Source of the DNA: Clostridiales bacterium | Lineage (GTDB): Bacteria > Bacillota > Clostridia > Lachnospirales > CAG-274 | Assembly (NCBI GenBank): GCA_018371275.1 | Contig: JAHALF010000005.1 | Span: 1 to 64,000 of the forward strand | Reading direction: 5' to 3' | DNA length: 64,000 bases | In this document: positions 63,012 through 64,000 of the stretch, piece after piece | How positions within the stretch are numbered: the stretch's first letter is position 1 | How the letters are laid out: each line of letters begins with the position of its first letter | Made by a program: the position numbers and the translations under genes | Notes under the pieces: generated by a model | Seen by the model: only the letters and a program-made list of their open reading frames with translations | Database searches by the model: none | Told to the model about the DNA's origin: nothing

Positions 63012-64000
63012 TTAATTTATATATTTTAATAGTGTATCTTTAATAATAGAGTTATCACATTTTCCATTAAAGACTTTCATACATTGACCTATTAAATATT
63101 TAAGTGCTTTTTCTTTGCCATTTTTATAATCATTAATAGAATTAGGATTTTGTTGTATAATTTTTATTATAACATTTTCAATAAGGTTTGTATCTGTTAT
63201 TAAATATAAATTATTTTTTTCTATAAATGTTATAGGATTTTTATTGTTTATAATTATTTCATAAAATACATTTTTATATGTATCTCTTGATATTTTATTG
63301 TTTAAAAATAAACTTATAAGTGTTGATATATAAGTGGTATTAAATTTAATATCTTCGATATATAGTTTATTTTCATTTATTATTTTAAATAATTCCCCAC
63401 ATATAAGATTTGAAATTTCTTTAGGATAGTTATTTATTTTGATTAAATCATCAAAAAGGTTAGTTATTTTTGGCGATGATAATATAGAATCTATATTATT
63501 TTTACTTAAATTATACTGTTCTTTATATATTTTTCTTTTTTCATTAGGTAGTGTAGGTAATGTATTTGATATATTTTCTATAAACTCATAGGATAAATTT
63601 ATAGGTATTATATCAGGGTCTTTAAAATAACAATAGTCTTGTATAGTTTCTTTATTTCTCATAAAAATAGTTACATTTTTATCTTCATCAAATTTTCTTG
63701 TTTCTATATTTATATCATGCCCATTTTCTAATAAATTTATATGTCTTTTTGTTTCAAATTCTATTGCCTTTCTTATAGACTTAAAAGAACCAACATTTTT
63801 AATTTCTACTCTATTACCTAATGGCATATTTTCTTTTCGAATAGATAAATTTATGTCTACACGCATAGAGCCTTCTTGCATTTTACAATCAGATATATTA
63901 CAAAATATTAAAATTTCTTTTAAAATATTTAAAAACTCTATAACCTCATTTGCATTTTCAAAATCTGGCATAGTAACAAGTTCTAAAAGGGGAATACCAG
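63012..64000 (-). CDS. gatB: Divergent GatB-like amidotransferase subunit (partial, start beyond the right end)
   Basis: GatB is the kinase/transamidase subunit of GatCAB, which converts Glu-tRNA(Gln) or Asp-tRNA(Asn). The frame stays open past the ATG at 63971 to the window edge, adding GIPLLELVT before MPDF, which aligns with the GatB segment GTPLLEIVSEPD. Further matches: CKMQEGSMRVDINLSIR, NRVEIKNVGSFKSIRKAIEFE and the C-terminal tail domain. Key positions differ from the norm: EPD is MPD, and DYRYFPDPD is DYCYFKDPD. It therefore looks like a diverged paralogue, complete at its C-terminus. No gatC or gatA is visible. Confidence 0.88.
   Translation of the reverse strand, partial: GIPLLELVTMPDFENANEVIEFLNILKEILIFCNISDCKMQEGSMRVDINLSIRKENMPLGNRVEIKNVGSFKSIRKAIEFETKRHINLLENGHDINIETRKFDEDKNVTIFMRNKETIQDYCYFKDPDIIPINLSYEFIENISNTLPTLPNEKRKIYKEQYNLSKNNIDSILSSPKITNLFDDLIKINNYPKEISNLICGELFKIINENKLYIEDIKFNTTYISTLISLFLNNKISRDTYKNVFYEIIINNKNPITFIEKNNLYLITDTNLIENVIIKIIQQNPNSINDYKNGKEKALKYLIGQCMKVFNGKCDNSIIKDTLLKYIN

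Noticed and set aside
63971..63971. ATG at 63971 as start of a short gatB-like gene
   Set aside because: The upstream codons stay open and continue the GatB alignment (GIPLLELVT), so the methionine is internal and the gene runs off the window.
1..64000. tRNA or rRNA genes, CRISPR arrays, insertion sequences, prophage
   Set aside because: No matching structures, spaced repeats, transposase or integrase genes were seen.

Overview
This window is a compact, very AT-rich stretch of Firmicutes chromosome. The organism looks like a strictly anaerobic, motile, endospore-forming member of Clostridia, perhaps Lachnospirales-like; I cannot name a species. The lifestyle evidence is a flagellin tail, mbl followed by flagellar rod genes, an alpha/beta-type small acid-soluble spore protein, and an FprA flavodiiron protein. 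IreB, RNase J, AddA, type III pantothenate kinase, a bifunctional Rel protein and MnmM fit the same group. I see no insertion sequence, prophage, CRISPR array, tRNA or rRNA. Coding density and base composition are even throughout.

Layout, left to right. 1-4.9 kb: flagellin C-terminus, a membrane-anchored repeat protein, addA without addB, and a tiny Cys-rich protein. 4.9-8.1 kb: coaX with an ECF S component (likely pantothenate uptake), divergent from a DEAD-box RNA helicase. 8.1-14.6 kb (minus): a GNAT acetyltransferase, the ireB-ruvX-DUF1292-rnj operon, then mtaB downstream of an AraC-type response regulator whose phospho-acceptor Asp is Glu. 14.7-18 kb: an unknown protein with a His/Cys tail, a split ThrE exporter and a flavin reductase. 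18-23 kb (minus): purC-purF-purB-purA. 23.2-30.3 kb: a ferritin-like protein, then a complete MurNAc salvage cluster (mupG-murQ-murP, murR) divergent from a PBP4B-type serine hydrolase.

30.3-33.5 kb: a TPP riboswitch with a consensus promoter and an intrinsic terminator controls a thiamine-binding protein and a ThiXYZ-type ABC importer. 33.5-42.4 kb: an Ig-like/transmembrane/TPR-like protein, then rel-dtd-MBL hydrolase-hemZ-hisS-aspS. 42.6-45.7 kb: mbl-flhO-flgG-flgJ. 45.7-54.1 kb: sbcD-sbcC, then lepA-hemW-pseudouridine synthase. 54.1-57.4 kb: fprA, a small membrane protein, an APC permease and the spore protein gene. 57.6-62.3 kb: an ABC-F ATPase, mnmM, a HAD phosphatase, an alpha/beta hydrolase and a KDPG-aldolase/VOC fusion. 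62.3-64 kb (minus): a stand-alone protein made of two PTS EIIB domains, and a divergent gatB running off the right edge.

Most genes are ordinary housekeeping. The points most worth a second look are the tandem EIIB protein without a transporter, the Asp-to-Glu pseudo-receiver regulator, the operator-like palindromes over the mur promoter, the divergent GatB, and three proteins of unknown function (360-983, 14745-16142, 33543-34352). Many promoters are near-consensus sigma-A type with exactly 17-nt spacers.
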